A stretch of 12,070 nucleotides of DNA from an uncultured Prevotella sp. (GTDB taxonomy: Bacteria > Bacteroidota > Bacteroidia > Bacteroidales > Bacteroidaceae). The DNA lies in NCBI GenBank assembly GCA_905196835.1, contig CAJJWN010000066.1, forward strand, positions 1-12,070, written 5' to 3'. This document shows, in pieces, positions 5,604 to 12,070 of this stretch. Numbering within the stretch: position 1 is the stretch's first letter; every line of letters starts with the position of its first letter. Both the position numbers and the translations under genes were made by a program. Under the pieces are notes generated by a model. The model worked only from the letters and a program-made list of their open reading frames with translations, ran no database searches and was not told the origin of the DNA.

Positions 5604-6779
5604 TTATCTTCCCAGTTCTTCCCTGACATACTTTTCAAACCTTTTAAGGCCTTCAAGCATCACTGAACGTGGGCAGGCTATGTTCACGCGGACGAACGGA
5701 CGCTCCGTCTCGCCGTACATCTCGCCGTCGTTGAGCCATAATTTCTCACGGTGCAGAAGCTCGTCCACTATGACGGTTGACGGCTTGCCGAGCGCCGCGC
5801 AGTCGAGCCATACAAGGTAAGTGGCCTCGAGCTTGGTGACAGGGATTTGCGGAATGCGCTCCTCGAAGTAGCTTTTCAGGCACTCATAGTTACCGTGCAG
5901 ATACGCAAGAAGCTGCTCAAACCACCCCTCGCCGCCGTTATACGCCGCCTGCAAGGCCGTCACACCGAACGGACTTACGTCGCAAACCTCGTTTATGTTG
6001 ATAGCCCTGTCTATGCGCCGGCGCACGTCCTCGTCGGCCGCAGTTATGTTGGCAATCTGCGTCCCGGCAATGTTGAAGGTCTTGGTAGGCGCGGTACACG
6101 TTGCCGAATGCAGCAGAAACTCGTCCGAGAGCGACGCGAACGGAGTGTACTTGTAGCCAGGCATCACGATGTCGCAGTGTATTTCGTCAGACAGAACGAA
6201 CACTCCGTGCCTCATGCAGATGTCGCCCATGCGGCGCAATTCGTCAGGAGTCCAAGCTCGTCCGGCCGGGTTGTGCGGATTACATAGCAGGAAAACCTTG
6301 ACCCGTGGGTCGGCTGCACGCCGCTCGAAGTCGTCGAAATCCACAGTATAAGTGCCGTCTGCATAAACCAGTTTGTTGTCTTCCAGCACGCAGCCGTTGT
6401 TCCTTATGGAAGAGAAAAAGCAGTTGTACACCGGCGTCTGCACAAGCACCTTGTCGCCGGGGGAGGTCATCGCCTTGATAACCGCCGACACAGCAGGCAC
6501 CACTCCGCTGGTATATATCATCCACTCACGCCGCATACGCCAGCCGTGGCGGCGGCTGAACCAGTTGATAACGGCCTCATAATAAGAGTCGGGCACGTGC
6601 TCGTAACCGAACACCCCGTGCTCAACCCTCTTGCGCAAAGCCTCGATTACGCAGGGCGCAGTACGGAAATCCATGTCCGCAACCCACATCGGAAGCGCGC
6701 CGTCCACCTCTCCGCCGTCCCACTTCTCGCTGTCTGTGCCGCGGCGGTCAACAATCTCGTCGAAATCAAATATTGCCAT
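5604..6779 (-). CDS. patB: MalY/PatB-family PLP-dependent C-S lyase/aminotransferase
   Basis: A fold-type I PLP enzyme of 391 residues. Motifs: LPMWVADMDF (29-38), typical of the MalY/PatB group; GYEHVPDSYYEAV (58-70); TSGVVPAVS (90-98); the PLP-contacting CNPHNPAGR (166-174); SDEIHCDIV (197-205), with Asp198 for the pyridine nitrogen; and the Schiff-base Lys233 in APTKTFNIAGTQIAN (230-244). The C-terminal RVNIACP holds the Arg expected to bind the substrate carboxylate. Family members cleave cystathionine or cysteine conjugates (beta-lyase) and some transaminate, so the exact substrate cannot be read from sequence. It is monocistronic, convergent with murF and divergent from the inositol-phosphate synthase operon. 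Length is normal and the start at 6779 fits the family (MAIFDFDEIVDRRGTDSEKW). Confidence 0.9.
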   Translation of the reverse strand: MAIFDFDEIVDRRGTDSEKWDGGEVDGALPMWVADMDFRTAPCVIEALRKRVEHGVFGYEHVPDSYYEAVINWFSRRHGWRMRREWMIYTSGVVPAVSAVIKAMTSPGDKVLVQTPVYNCFFSSIRNNGCVLEDNKLVYADGTYTVDFDDFERRAADPRVKVFLLCNPHNPAGRAWTPDELRRMGDICMRHGVFVLSDEIHCDIVMPGYKYTPFASLSDEFLLHSATCTAPTKTFNIAGTQIANITAADEDVRRRIDRAININEVCDVSPFGVTALQAAYNGGEGWFEQLLAYLHGNYECLKSYFEERIPQIPVTKLEATYLVWLDCAALGKPSTVIVDELLHREKLWLNDGEMYGETERPFVRVNIACPRSVMLEGLKRFEKYVREELGR

Positions 6780-6812
6780 TACATTATTATAATAAGTTAC
6801 ACATCAATGGCG

Positions 6813-6820
6813 CAAAGTTA
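6813..6820 (-). promoter_or_regulatory. Putative -7 box (TAACTTTG) for the PatB-type gene
   Basis: TAACTTTG on the minus strand fits TAnnTTTG and is 33 bp before the ATG. A second near-match, TATCTTTC (6822-6829), adjoins it. The -33 box is not clear. Confidence 0.5.
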
Positions 6821-6927
6821 CGAAAGATACACCGTAAAAAGTGTAGACAATTTACCGAATGTCGTCGTTTTTCATCAAAAAGTCAATAAAATGCGGTGAA
6901 GATGGCACGCCTATGGATGTTTTTTTG

Positions 6928-6935
6928 TACTTTCG
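6928..6935 (+). promoter_or_regulatory. Weak putative -7 box (TACTTTCG) for the inositol-phosphate synthase operon
   Basis: TACTTTCG is a near-match to TAnnTTTG about 71 bp before the ATG at 7007. No TTTG is seen 19-21 bp upstream. Listed because the operon needs a promoter in this 227-bp divergent gap (6780-7006) and no better candidate was found. Confidence 0.3.
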
Positions 6936-7006
6936 CAGGTTGTAAAGTAAACTCAACAGAAACGATACACAACGTATTCCAATGACATAAAAACTACAAT
7001 ACTGAA

Positions 7007-8311
7007 ATGAAACAAAGCGATGTAAAGCCTGCAACTGGCAAATTAGGCATATTGTGCGTCGGTCTCGGAGCCGTCAGCTCCACGTTCATCACCGGCGTGC
7101 TGATGATACGCAAGGGCATGGGCAAGCCCGTCGGCTCAATCACGCAGATGGCGAAAATACGCGTGGGAAGGGGAGACGAAAAGCAATACAGGCATGTTGC
7201 CGACATAGTTCCGATGCCAACGCTGGACGACCTGGTGTTCGGAGCATGGGACATACTGCCCGACAACGCCTTCGAAAGCGCACTCAACGCCGAGGTGTTG
7301 AAGGACCGGGACATCTATCCCGTAAAGCAGGAGCTTGAAAACATACGGCCTATGAAGGGCGTTTACGATGCCGATTATGTAAAGGCTATTGACGGAACGT
7401 GGGTCAAGGACACGCGCCTCACACGCTGGGAACTCATGGAGCAGGTACGCGAAGACATCCGCACATTCAAGCAAGAGCACGGATGCGAGCGCGTGGTGGT
7501 AATCTGGGCGGCCTCGACAGAGATTTACATACCGCGCTGCAAGGAAATACATGACAGCTTGGACACGCTTGAAGCGGCCATGAAGGCTGACGACCGCGAG
7601 CACATCGCACCGTCAATGTGCTACGCATACGCCGCCATAGCCGAGGGCGCACCGTTCATAATGGGCGCGCCGAATACATGTATCGACATTCCGGCGATGT
7701 GGCAACTGGCTGAAAAATGCCGTGTTCCGATTGCCGGAAAGGACTTCAAGACGGGGCAGACGATGATGAAGACCGTACTCTCCGCCGCTTTCCTGACGCG
7801 CATGTTGGGCGTAAACGGATGGTTCTCAACCAACATTCTCGGCAACAGGGACGGCCTTGTGCTTGACGTTCCTGAAAACTTTAAGACCAAAGAGGTAAGC
7901 AAGCTCGGCGTAATCGACACCATTCTGAAGAAAGAAGAGTACCCCGACCTCTACTCGGACATATTCCACAAGGTGCGCATCAACTACTATCCGCCGCGCG
8001 GCGACGACAAGGAAGGCTGGGACAACATCGACATCTTCGGCTGGATGGGCTACCCCATGCAGATAAAAGTTGACTTCCTGTGCAAAGACTCCATACTGGC
8101 CGCACCTCTGCTGCTCGACCTTGCGCTGCTAGGCGACCTCGCCGCAAGGGCCGGAAGGCACGGCATACAGGAGTGGTTGTCGTTCTACCTGAAGAGCCCG
8201 ATGCACACCGACGAGGAGAAACCAGTGCACGACCTGTTCCAACAGTACACGATGCTTAAGAATGCGATACGCGAAATGGGCGGGTTTGAAGCCGACGAGG
8301 AGATTGACTGA
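7007..8311 (+). CDS. ino1: Inositol-3-phosphate synthase
   Basis: Converts glucose 6-phosphate to 1D-myo-inositol 3-phosphate with internal NAD redox cycling, the committed step to inositol and inositol lipids. At 434 residues it matches the compact prokaryotic form. Visible: the NAD-binding loop VGLGAVSSTFITG (18-30), VIWAASTEIY (165-174), GAPFIMGAPNTCIDIPAMW (214-232), the lysine-rich catalytic segment AGKDFKTGQTMMKT (243-256), GWFSTNILGNRDG (271-283) and KVDFLCKDSILAAP (354-367). In gut Bacteroides this enzyme supplies inositol-lipid synthesis and is usually near a CDP-alcohol phosphatidyltransferase and a phosphatase; neither is in this window. It is first in a tight run: the next gene starts 10 bp after its stop and the third overlaps the second. 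No frameshift or missing motif seen. Confidence 0.95.
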   Translation: MKQSDVKPATGKLGILCVGLGAVSSTFITGVLMIRKGMGKPVGSITQMAKIRVGRGDEKQYRHVADIVPMPTLDDLVFGAWDILPDNAFESALNAEVLKDRDIYPVKQELENIRPMKGVYDADYVKAIDGTWVKDTRLTRWELMEQVREDIRTFKQEHGCERVVVIWAASTEIYIPRCKEIHDSLDTLEAAMKADDREHIAPSMCYAYAAIAEGAPFIMGAPNTCIDIPAMWQLAEKCRVPIAGKDFKTGQTMMKTVLSAAFLTRMLGVNGWFSTNILGNRDGLVLDVPENFKTKEVSKLGVIDTILKKEEYPDLYSDIFHKVRINYYPPRGDDKEGWDNIDIFGWMGYPMQIKVDFLCKDSILAAPLLLDLALLGDLAARAGRHGIQEWLSFYLKSPMHTDEEKPVHDLFQQYTMLKNAIREMGGFEADEEID

Positions 8312-8321
8312 CGTGCTTACG

Positions 8322-9341
8322 ATGAAGAAAATACTGTTGATATCGCTGCCGGCAGTGCCGGTAGCGATATTTTTTATAGCATACCTGCTGGCATTAAGGC
8401 CGTTTTCTGTAAAGAGAATGGCTGCCTGCACGGCTCTGGTAGAATGCAAATCGCACTACGAACTGCTGGCCGACGGCAAGCCCGTGGCCTGCTTCAAAAC
8501 ATTGGGCGACAACCTCGCGCCCGAATGCCTGTCGCTAAATACAGACTCAACCGTGACAACATGCACGTACACCACGGCCATATGGGTGAACCGATGGCCG
8601 CTGCTGCCGTCGTGCGCAGGCCTGATGCTGACCGCCAACGGTGACAGTACGGTTGAAAAAAGGCTCGTATTGGCAAACAAGACGATGCCTGACATAATAA
8701 GAAAGGCCATCGGCAACACCACCGAAAGCATCAGTCAGCTTGGGCGGATGCAGGAAGAGGCCGACTACTACATGGCCATACACAACGTCAACGACGACGG
8801 CTACAACGTCATGGCGGAGTTTGACGAGAACCTGAAGGAGCGCAGGGAGAAAGCCGAAAGGCTGCTCGCAGCACTCGAAGGCGCAGCCAAGGGGAAGCGG
8901 CTTGCAATGAGACTCGTGACGGAATACACCCTTATACGCCGCGACACGGCAGGACACGCCGTGCTCACGGCGTGCCGACTGATGACGGCAGACCGCACGA
9001 AGCCGCTGCGCCTGCTGCAAACCGCCGACCGGCAGATGCCCGACGGAGCGTCGGCTGTACACCTTAACGTATGGCCCATGCCCGGATTTGAGACTGGAGA
9101 CAGCCTCATCATAGCCTCATACGCAGGCTGCAACGCCTACGGCTACAGCCCCACGGCAGCCAAGACGCAGGCGTTCAAGGGCGCGGCAAGGGGCAACGGG
9201 CAGCACGACGTGCCGCCGATGCTCGCGCCAGACGGCTCGCCCGTGTTCACGGAGCGCGGGCGGTTTGCCGGCATAAGCATACACGGACGCATAGAGAAAG
9301 CCGCTGACGCGGGCTTCGGACTTAAACACCTGATGCCATGA
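8322..9341 (+). CDS. Membrane-anchored hypothetical protein, possible degenerate trypsin-like tail
   Basis: A 339-residue protein with one N-terminal hydrophobic segment (KKILLISLPAVPVAIFFIAY, residues 2-21), probably an uncleaved anchor with the rest outside the cytoplasm. Residues about 137-190 are charged and helical (MQEEADYY, then DENLKERREKAERLLAALEG) and may form a coiled coil. The end reads like a chymotrypsin-fold C-terminus: GDSLIIASYAG (259-269) and PDGSPVFTERGRFAGI (303-318). Aligned to the usual GxSGxPV, the nucleophile Ser would be Asp304, so a protease activity is doubtful. Cysteines at 36, 42, 57, 69, 81, 98, 218 and 270 could form disulfides. The start at 8322 is chosen over an upstream in-frame ATG at 8262, which lies inside the previous gene and precedes the membrane anchor. 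Translationally coupled to the next gene (ATGA overlap). I do not recognise a named family. Confidence 0.75.
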   Translation: MKKILLISLPAVPVAIFFIAYLLALRPFSVKRMAACTALVECKSHYELLADGKPVACFKTLGDNLAPECLSLNTDSTVTTCTYTTAIWVNRWPLLPSCAGLMLTANGDSTVEKRLVLANKTMPDIIRKAIGNTTESISQLGRMQEEADYYMAIHNVNDDGYNVMAEFDENLKERREKAERLLAALEGAAKGKRLAMRLVTEYTLIRRDTAGHAVLTACRLMTADRTKPLRLLQTADRQMPDGASAVHLNVWPMPGFETGDSLIIASYAGCNAYGYSPTAAKTQAFKGAARGNGQHDVPPMLAPDGSPVFTERGRFAGISIHGRIEKAADAGFGLKHLMP

Positions 9342-10537
9342 AAAACACTTTTACCTTATTTATTATAGTCCTGCTGACGCTGCTGACTGCGTGTACAAGG
9401 AAGACACCGGCGGACACCGCCATAACCATACACGGCAAATACACATACCGCGGAGCCGTAGCCGACGGACAACCTGACGGCTACGGGGTGCTGCTTAGCG
9501 GCGACTCGGCCGTGTACAGCGGACAATGGAAGGCCGGAAAGAGGCACGGCCGCGCCACCGTAACCGACCCTCTGGGGCGCACGGTGCAGGCGGTGTTCCG
9601 TGCGGACACCGTGGTGCGCGGCATCATCGCCGACAGCCTCGGCACTTACCGGGGCGAGCTTGACAGCCTCTTCCGCCCCTGCGGCCACGGCATCTGGCGC
9701 GGACGAGACGGCAGCCACTATGACGGGGCATGGCGCGAGGGACGGAGAAACGGTTTCGGATGCGGCCTGACGGCGCAAGGCAAGGTGCAAACGGGCGAAT
9801 GGAAGGACGGCGCGTACCGCGGAGAACGCATGACTTACACCGCCGAGCGCATCTACGGCATTGACATATCGCGCTACCAGCACGGCAAGGGGCGCAAGAA
9901 ATACGCAATAAACTGGAACCGCCTGCGCATAACCCACTTGGGAAACATAAGCCGGAAGAAGGTGAGCGGCGAGGTTGACTACCCCGTGTCGTTCGTCTAC
10001 ATCAAGTCAACCGAAGGCGCGTCGGTGCGCAATCCGTATTACCTAAGCGACTACCGCGCGGCGCGCAGGCGCGGCATACCCGTAGGCGCGTACCACTTTT
10101 TCTCCACAAAATCCACCGCCAAGCAGCAGGCGCAATACTTCCTGCGCCACTCGCGCTTCTCGAAAGGCGACCTGCCGCCCGTCCTCGACGTAGAGCCTAC
10201 GGCCTCGCAAATAAGGCAAATGGGCGGCACGGCGGCCATGTTCAGCCGCATACGCACATGGCTCGGCATCGTGCAGAGGCGCACCGGGGTGCGCCCGATA
10301 CTCTACGTGAGCCAGCAGTTCGTCAACAAATACCTGCCCGAAGCGCCCGACCTGATGCGCGACTACCTTGTATGGATAGCCCGTTACGGCGAATACCGCC
10401 CCGACGTGCGCCTGGCCGTATGGCAACTGTGCCCCGACGGACGCGTGAGCGGCATACACGGCGAGGTGGACATCAACGTGTTCAACGGCTACCACGACCG
10501 CTTCGAGCGGTTTCTGAAGGAGGAGACGATAAGGTAA
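9338..10537 (+). CDS. Lipoprotein with MORN repeats fused to a GH25 lysozyme domain
   Basis: A 399-residue exported protein. Residues 1-19 form a lipoprotein signal ending in LTAC (Cys19). Residues about 33-165 hold MORN-type repeats: GYGVLLSGDSAVYSGQWKAG (48-67), GHGIWRGRDGSHYDGAWREG (116-135), then GFGCGLTAQ and TGEWKDGAYRG (152-162). From about 172 a GH25 muramidase domain begins: YGIDISRYQ (Asp176), YIKSTEGASVRNPYY (221-235), VGAYHFFS (249-256), PVLDVEP (281-287, acidic pair Asp284/Glu286), ILYVSQQF and VDINVFNG (377-384). All acidic residues expected of GH25 are present, so it is probably an active cleaver of the MurNAc-GlcNAc bond in peptidoglycan, acting from a lipid anchor. Its ATG overlaps the previous stop by 4 bp, and it is the last gene of the operon with inositol-3-phosphate synthase. 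Confidence 0.9.
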   Translation: MKNTFTLFIIVLLTLLTACTRKTPADTAITIHGKYTYRGAVADGQPDGYGVLLSGDSAVYSGQWKAGKRHGRATVTDPLGRTVQAVFRADTVVRGIIADSLGTYRGELDSLFRPCGHGIWRGRDGSHYDGAWREGRRNGFGCGLTAQGKVQTGEWKDGAYRGERMTYTAERIYGIDISRYQHGKGRKKYAINWNRLRITHLGNISRKKVSGEVDYPVSFVYIKSTEGASVRNPYYLSDYRAARRRGIPVGAYHFFSTKSTAKQQAQYFLRHSRFSKGDLPPVLDVEPTASQIRQMGGTAAMFSRIRTWLGIVQRRTGVRPILYVSQQFVNKYLPEAPDLMRDYLVWIARYGEYRPDVRLAVWQLCPDGRVSGIHGEVDINVFNGYHDRFERFLKEETIR

Positions 10538-10562
10538 TACGGTGGAAAATATAAAGAATGCA

Positions 10563-10685
10563 GCCTTTGTAGGGACATAATTCATTATGTCCGCACGCCG
10601 CGAAGAGGCGTATTACCCAAGCGTAGCAAATGAAAAACGTTCTTTCAGAACGTTCGGACATAATGAATTATGTCCCTACAAAGGC
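10563..10685. mobile_element. MITE-like palindromic element, copy 2 (123 bp)
   Basis: Exact 30-bp terminal inverted repeats (10563-10592 and 10656-10685) begin GCCTTTGTAGGGACATAAT. Each terminus also contains the palindrome GGACATAAT-TC-ATTATGTCC (or complement), and the interior has ACGCC/GGCGT and AACGTTC-TTTCA-GAACGTT hairpins, so a cloverleaf-like fold is possible. It matches copy 1 (3968-4109) except for about 8 interior bases and the 21-bp insertion there. It starts 25 bp after the lysozyme stop. No coding capacity and no clear target duplication. The 58 bp between this element and the palindrome array (10686-10743) show nothing notable. Confidence 0.85.
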
Positions 10686-10743
10686 AACGTTCTTATATCT
10701 GCCTTACACGCATCTGTAACCCGTTGATAATCAGACAAGTTAT

Positions 10744-10780
10744 AAAAGGCCGCCTTTCGCATTGCGAAAGGCGGCCTTTT
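10744..10780. terminator. Bidirectional terminator-like hairpin
   Basis: A perfect 17-bp stem (10744-10760 with 10764-10780) around the loop ATT ends in TTTT on both strands. It sits between the convergent lysozyme gene and the minus-strand gene ending at 10831, so it could terminate both. It is made of the first two units of the 22-bp-phased array. Confidence 0.6.
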
Positions 10781-10823
10781 AGCGTGTCAAAGACGGTCTT
10801 TGGGAAGGCGAAAGACCGTCTTT
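10745..10823. repeat. Four-unit 22-bp-phased palindrome array, locus B
   Basis: Cores AAAGGCCGCCTTT, AAAGGCGGCCTTT, AAAGACGGTCTTT and AAAGACCGTCTTT begin at 10745, 10767, 10789 and 10811, exactly 22 bp apart, all fitting AAAGRCSGYCTTT. Adjacent units pair as inverted copies (1 with 2 and 3 with 4), giving stems of 17 and 14 bp. Same unit length and count as locus A (3245-3323), with unrelated 9-bp spacers. Confidence 0.8.
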
Positions 10824-10830
10824 GGCAAAA

Positions 10831-11244
10831 TCATCCGTACTTCACGATGACCGTAATCTTGGTGAAGCTGTACCTCGTGGCTTTCCTGCCATAGGCGTAA
10901 GGGCCGGTACACTTCATCATGTAGACGCGGTTCTGCCCCTTGCCGCGCACGGTGAGCACCAGCGTCAGGCCGTCGTCCGTGCGCCGCTCAGTAAGGTCGC
11001 CCGTGGCAGCCTCGCGCCTGAAGGCTGCGGCGAAACGGCTTACGTCGGCGTCAGAAAGCTCGAGCACCTTCACCACACGTTGTATCTTGCGCGTCTTGGG
11101 GTCGCGCTCCACGGCCGAGGTGAACTTGCTCCGCCCCACCGACGAGTGGTTTTCTACCAGCCGGTCGATGCTGTTCTGACTGAAAGCCGAGGCGGCCAGC
11201 CCTACGAGCAGCGTCAAAATGAGAAATATCCTGCGTGTAATCAT
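10831..11244 (-). CDS. Small secreted protein, DUF5024-like (tentative)
   Basis: A 137-residue protein with a Sec signal (MITRRIFLILTLLVGLAASA, likely cut near Ser22-Gln23), so probably periplasmic. The mature part (SIDRLVENHSSVGRSKFTSA, then VERDPKTRKIQRVVKVLELS) resembles short Bacteroidetes proteins that I recall as DUF5024; that name is from memory and not verified. No catalytic motif is visible; a single Cys (111) remains after signal removal, and the end (KITVIVKYG) looks like a beta strand. It begins 12 bp after the putative anti-sigma gene, so it is the third gene of the sigma operon, and ends 7 bp before the palindrome array. Its role may be as a partner or target of the sigma/anti-sigma pair, which is inference from position only. 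Confidence 0.75.
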   Translation of the reverse strand: MITRRIFLILTLLVGLAASAFSQNSIDRLVENHSSVGRSKFTSAVERDPKTRKIQRVVKVLELSDADVSRFAAAFRREAATGDLTERRTDDGLTLVLTVRGKGQNRVYMMKCTGPYAYGRKATRYSFTKITVIVKYG

Positions 11245-11256
11245 TGCGGTTTCTTT

Positions 11257-11766
11257 TTAGTTCAACATATCTTCCACCTGCCTGCGCAGCTCCGGGTCGT
11301 CGATGCTGCCGAGCACATCGGCCTCCGCCCGGTCGGCCACCGAGCCTTGCCCTACCCTCTTTTCTACGCGCTCCGCATCGGCGAGAGCCTGCTCTATGTC
11401 GCCGCGTATGCGGCCGAGGTCGTCAGTGCGGACACCGTTCTCTATGACGTAACTGCCCCCGTAAAGACGCGCCAAAGCCTTGTCCTCGCGGTAATCAATG
11501 TAAGCCCAAACACCAAGCAGCAACAAAACTGCCGCCGCAACGCCGCACACGGCGCGCCACAGTACCGGCACGAGCCGCGCCCTGCGCCCCTCGCCGGCCT
11601 GCATCGAGCCGAAGGCGGCGAAGACGGGGCGGTACTTCTCAAGCTCCTGCGGCAGCCACTTGCGACTGAACAGGCGGTAGAGCCCGCGCTCCTCGGCCAG
11701 CGTCGTCTCGCCGTCGAAGAAGCGGCGCACAAGCCTTTCGGTGTCTTTTATTTCCCTGTTATTCAT
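11257..11766 (-). CDS. Single-TM putative anti-sigma factor
   Basis: 169 residues starting at MNNREIKD. Order: a cytoplasmic N-terminal part (ETERLVRRFFDGETTLAEER-like region, residues 9-26, then LYRLFSRKWLPQELEKYRPV), one transmembrane helix at about 68-90 (VLWRAVCGVAAAVLLLLGVW), and a charged outer domain. Such FxDGxTTxxEE-LxxxF proteins directly follow ECF sigma genes in Bacteroidetes and are presumed to hold the sigma factor at the membrane; no zinc-binding HxxxCxxC motif is seen, so it is not a classical ZAS anti-sigma factor. The start at 11766 is preferred over an upstream ATG (11781) because it overlaps the sigma stop by 8 bp (ATGAATAA), a typical coupled arrangement, and because homologues begin with similar MxNxEIK sequence. 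Function is inferred from context and topology. Confidence 0.7.
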   Translation of the reverse strand: MNNREIKDTERLVRRFFDGETTLAEERGLYRLFSRKWLPQELEKYRPVFAAFGSMQAGEGRRARLVPVLWRAVCGVAAAVLLLLGVWAYIDYREDKALARLYGGSYVIENGVRTDDLGRIRGDIEQALADAERVEKRVGQGSVADRAEADVLGSIDDPELRRQVEDMLN

Positions 11767-12070
11767 CTTCCAAACTGTCAAGATAATGTTTCCTCACGGC
11801 CATGCGCGCACGGCTTAGCTGCTTGCGCACGGCGGCCTCGCTCACGCCGGTCAGCCGGGCTATTTCGTCCATAGGCATACCGTCGATATGGCGCAGACGG
11901 AGCACTACCTGCTGCGCGGCGGGCAGCGTGTCGATTACCTTCATTACGTGCGCGAAGGCATCGCCGTCCGTGCCCTCCTGGGGCACCGCCTGCACAGCCG
12001 TAAGCTCCAAGGGCACGGTCTGCCTGTGGCGGCGCAGGCGGGCGGCGCCGCGGGTTTGCCCCCGGAACTT
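11759..12070 (-). CDS. ECF-type RNA polymerase sigma factor (5' end outside window)
   Basis: The last 103 residues are visible; the N-terminal region (sigma2) lies beyond the right edge, and the frame is open to the window end, so a GTG at 12016 is internal and not the start. The visible part contains the sigma region 4 helix-turn-helix: VIDTLPAAQQVVLRLRHIDG, then MPMDEIARLTGVSEAAVRKQ and LSRARMAVRKHYL, which binds the -35-like promoter element. The linker before it is unusually basic (ARLRRHRQTVPLEL). It is followed by an overlapping putative anti-sigma gene and a small secreted-protein gene, suggesting an envelope-signal-responsive operon that may be autoregulated; its own promoter is not in the window. 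Confidence 0.9.
   Translation of the reverse strand, partial: KFRGQTRGAARLRRHRQTVPLELTAVQAVPQEGTDGDAFAHVMKVIDTLPAAQQVVLRLRHIDGMPMDEIARLTGVSEAAVRKQLSRARMAVRKHYLDSLEDE

Noticed and set aside
8262..8321. Upstream start for the membrane-anchored hypothetical gene
   Set aside because: Would overlap the inositol-3-phosphate synthase gene by 50 bp and put 20 polar residues before the membrane anchor.
9356..9937. 193-codon minus-strand open frame over the MORN region
   Set aside because: Antisense to a well-supported lipoprotein gene; no motif or promoter.
10822..11874. 350-codon plus-strand open frame
   Set aside because: Antisense to three well-supported minus-strand genes; rich in His, Arg and Ala as expected for the complement of GC-rich codons, with no recognisable domain.
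12014..12016. GTG start for the sigma factor
   Set aside because: The frame stays open to the window edge with sigma-like sequence upstream of it; the gene is truncated, not short.

Overview
The window looks like a chromosomal segment of a Bacteroidales bacterium, most likely a fairly GC-rich Prevotella-type genome. Three things point there. Promoters fit the Bacteroidetes pattern TTTG-N19-TAnnTTTG, seen exactly at 1092-1122 (minus) and 3878-3908 (plus). Starts lack clear Shine-Dalgarno sites. The gene set is also typical: adjacent folP and cdaA, an OmpA-type lipoprotein, an inositol-3-phosphate synthase, and an ECF sigma factor followed by a one-TM putative anti-sigma factor. The genus is an inference; no rRNA or tRNA is present.

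Layout. 1-578 (minus): 5' part of an OmpA-family coiled-coil lipoprotein, cut by the window edge. 771-1061 (minus): a small orphan gene with a textbook promoter. 1287-2995 (minus): folP then cdaA (dihydropteroate synthase and membrane diadenylate cyclase), with a hairpin over the folP stop codon and a rho-independent terminator after cdaA. 2996-4150: a gene-free 'repeat island' between the divergent folP and murF, holding several palindrome families, a duplicated promoter and a MITE-like element. 4151-5449 (plus): murF. 5450-5603: a 44-bp perfect inverted repeat between convergent genes. 5604-6779 (minus): a MalY/PatB-type PLP lyase/aminotransferase. 7007-10537 (plus): a tight three-gene unit of inositol-3-phosphate synthase, a membrane-anchored unknown protein with a possible degenerate trypsin-like tail, and a lipoprotein fusing MORN repeats to a GH25 lysozyme. 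10538-10830: second copies of the MITE-like element and of a palindrome array. 10831-12070 (minus): ECF sigma factor (partial), putative anti-sigma factor and a small secreted protein.

How they work together. murF (peptidoglycan precursor), cdaA (c-di-AMP, often tied to envelope and osmotic homeostasis), the OmpA-like lipoprotein and the GH25 lipoprotein all concern the cell envelope, but only the local operons are supported as functional units. The inositol-3-phosphate synthase operon is the most interesting protein-level context: inositol-lipid precursor synthesis is co-transcribed with an exported MORN-lysozyme protein.

The most unusual DNA-level signal is a 13-bp palindromic core, AAAGRCSGYCTTT, occurring four times at exact 22-bp spacing at two loci (3245-3323 and 10745-10823). 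Each array lies in the same intergenic region as a copy of one MITE-like element (3968-4109 and 10563-10685). No CRISPR array, phage, transposase or defence system was found.
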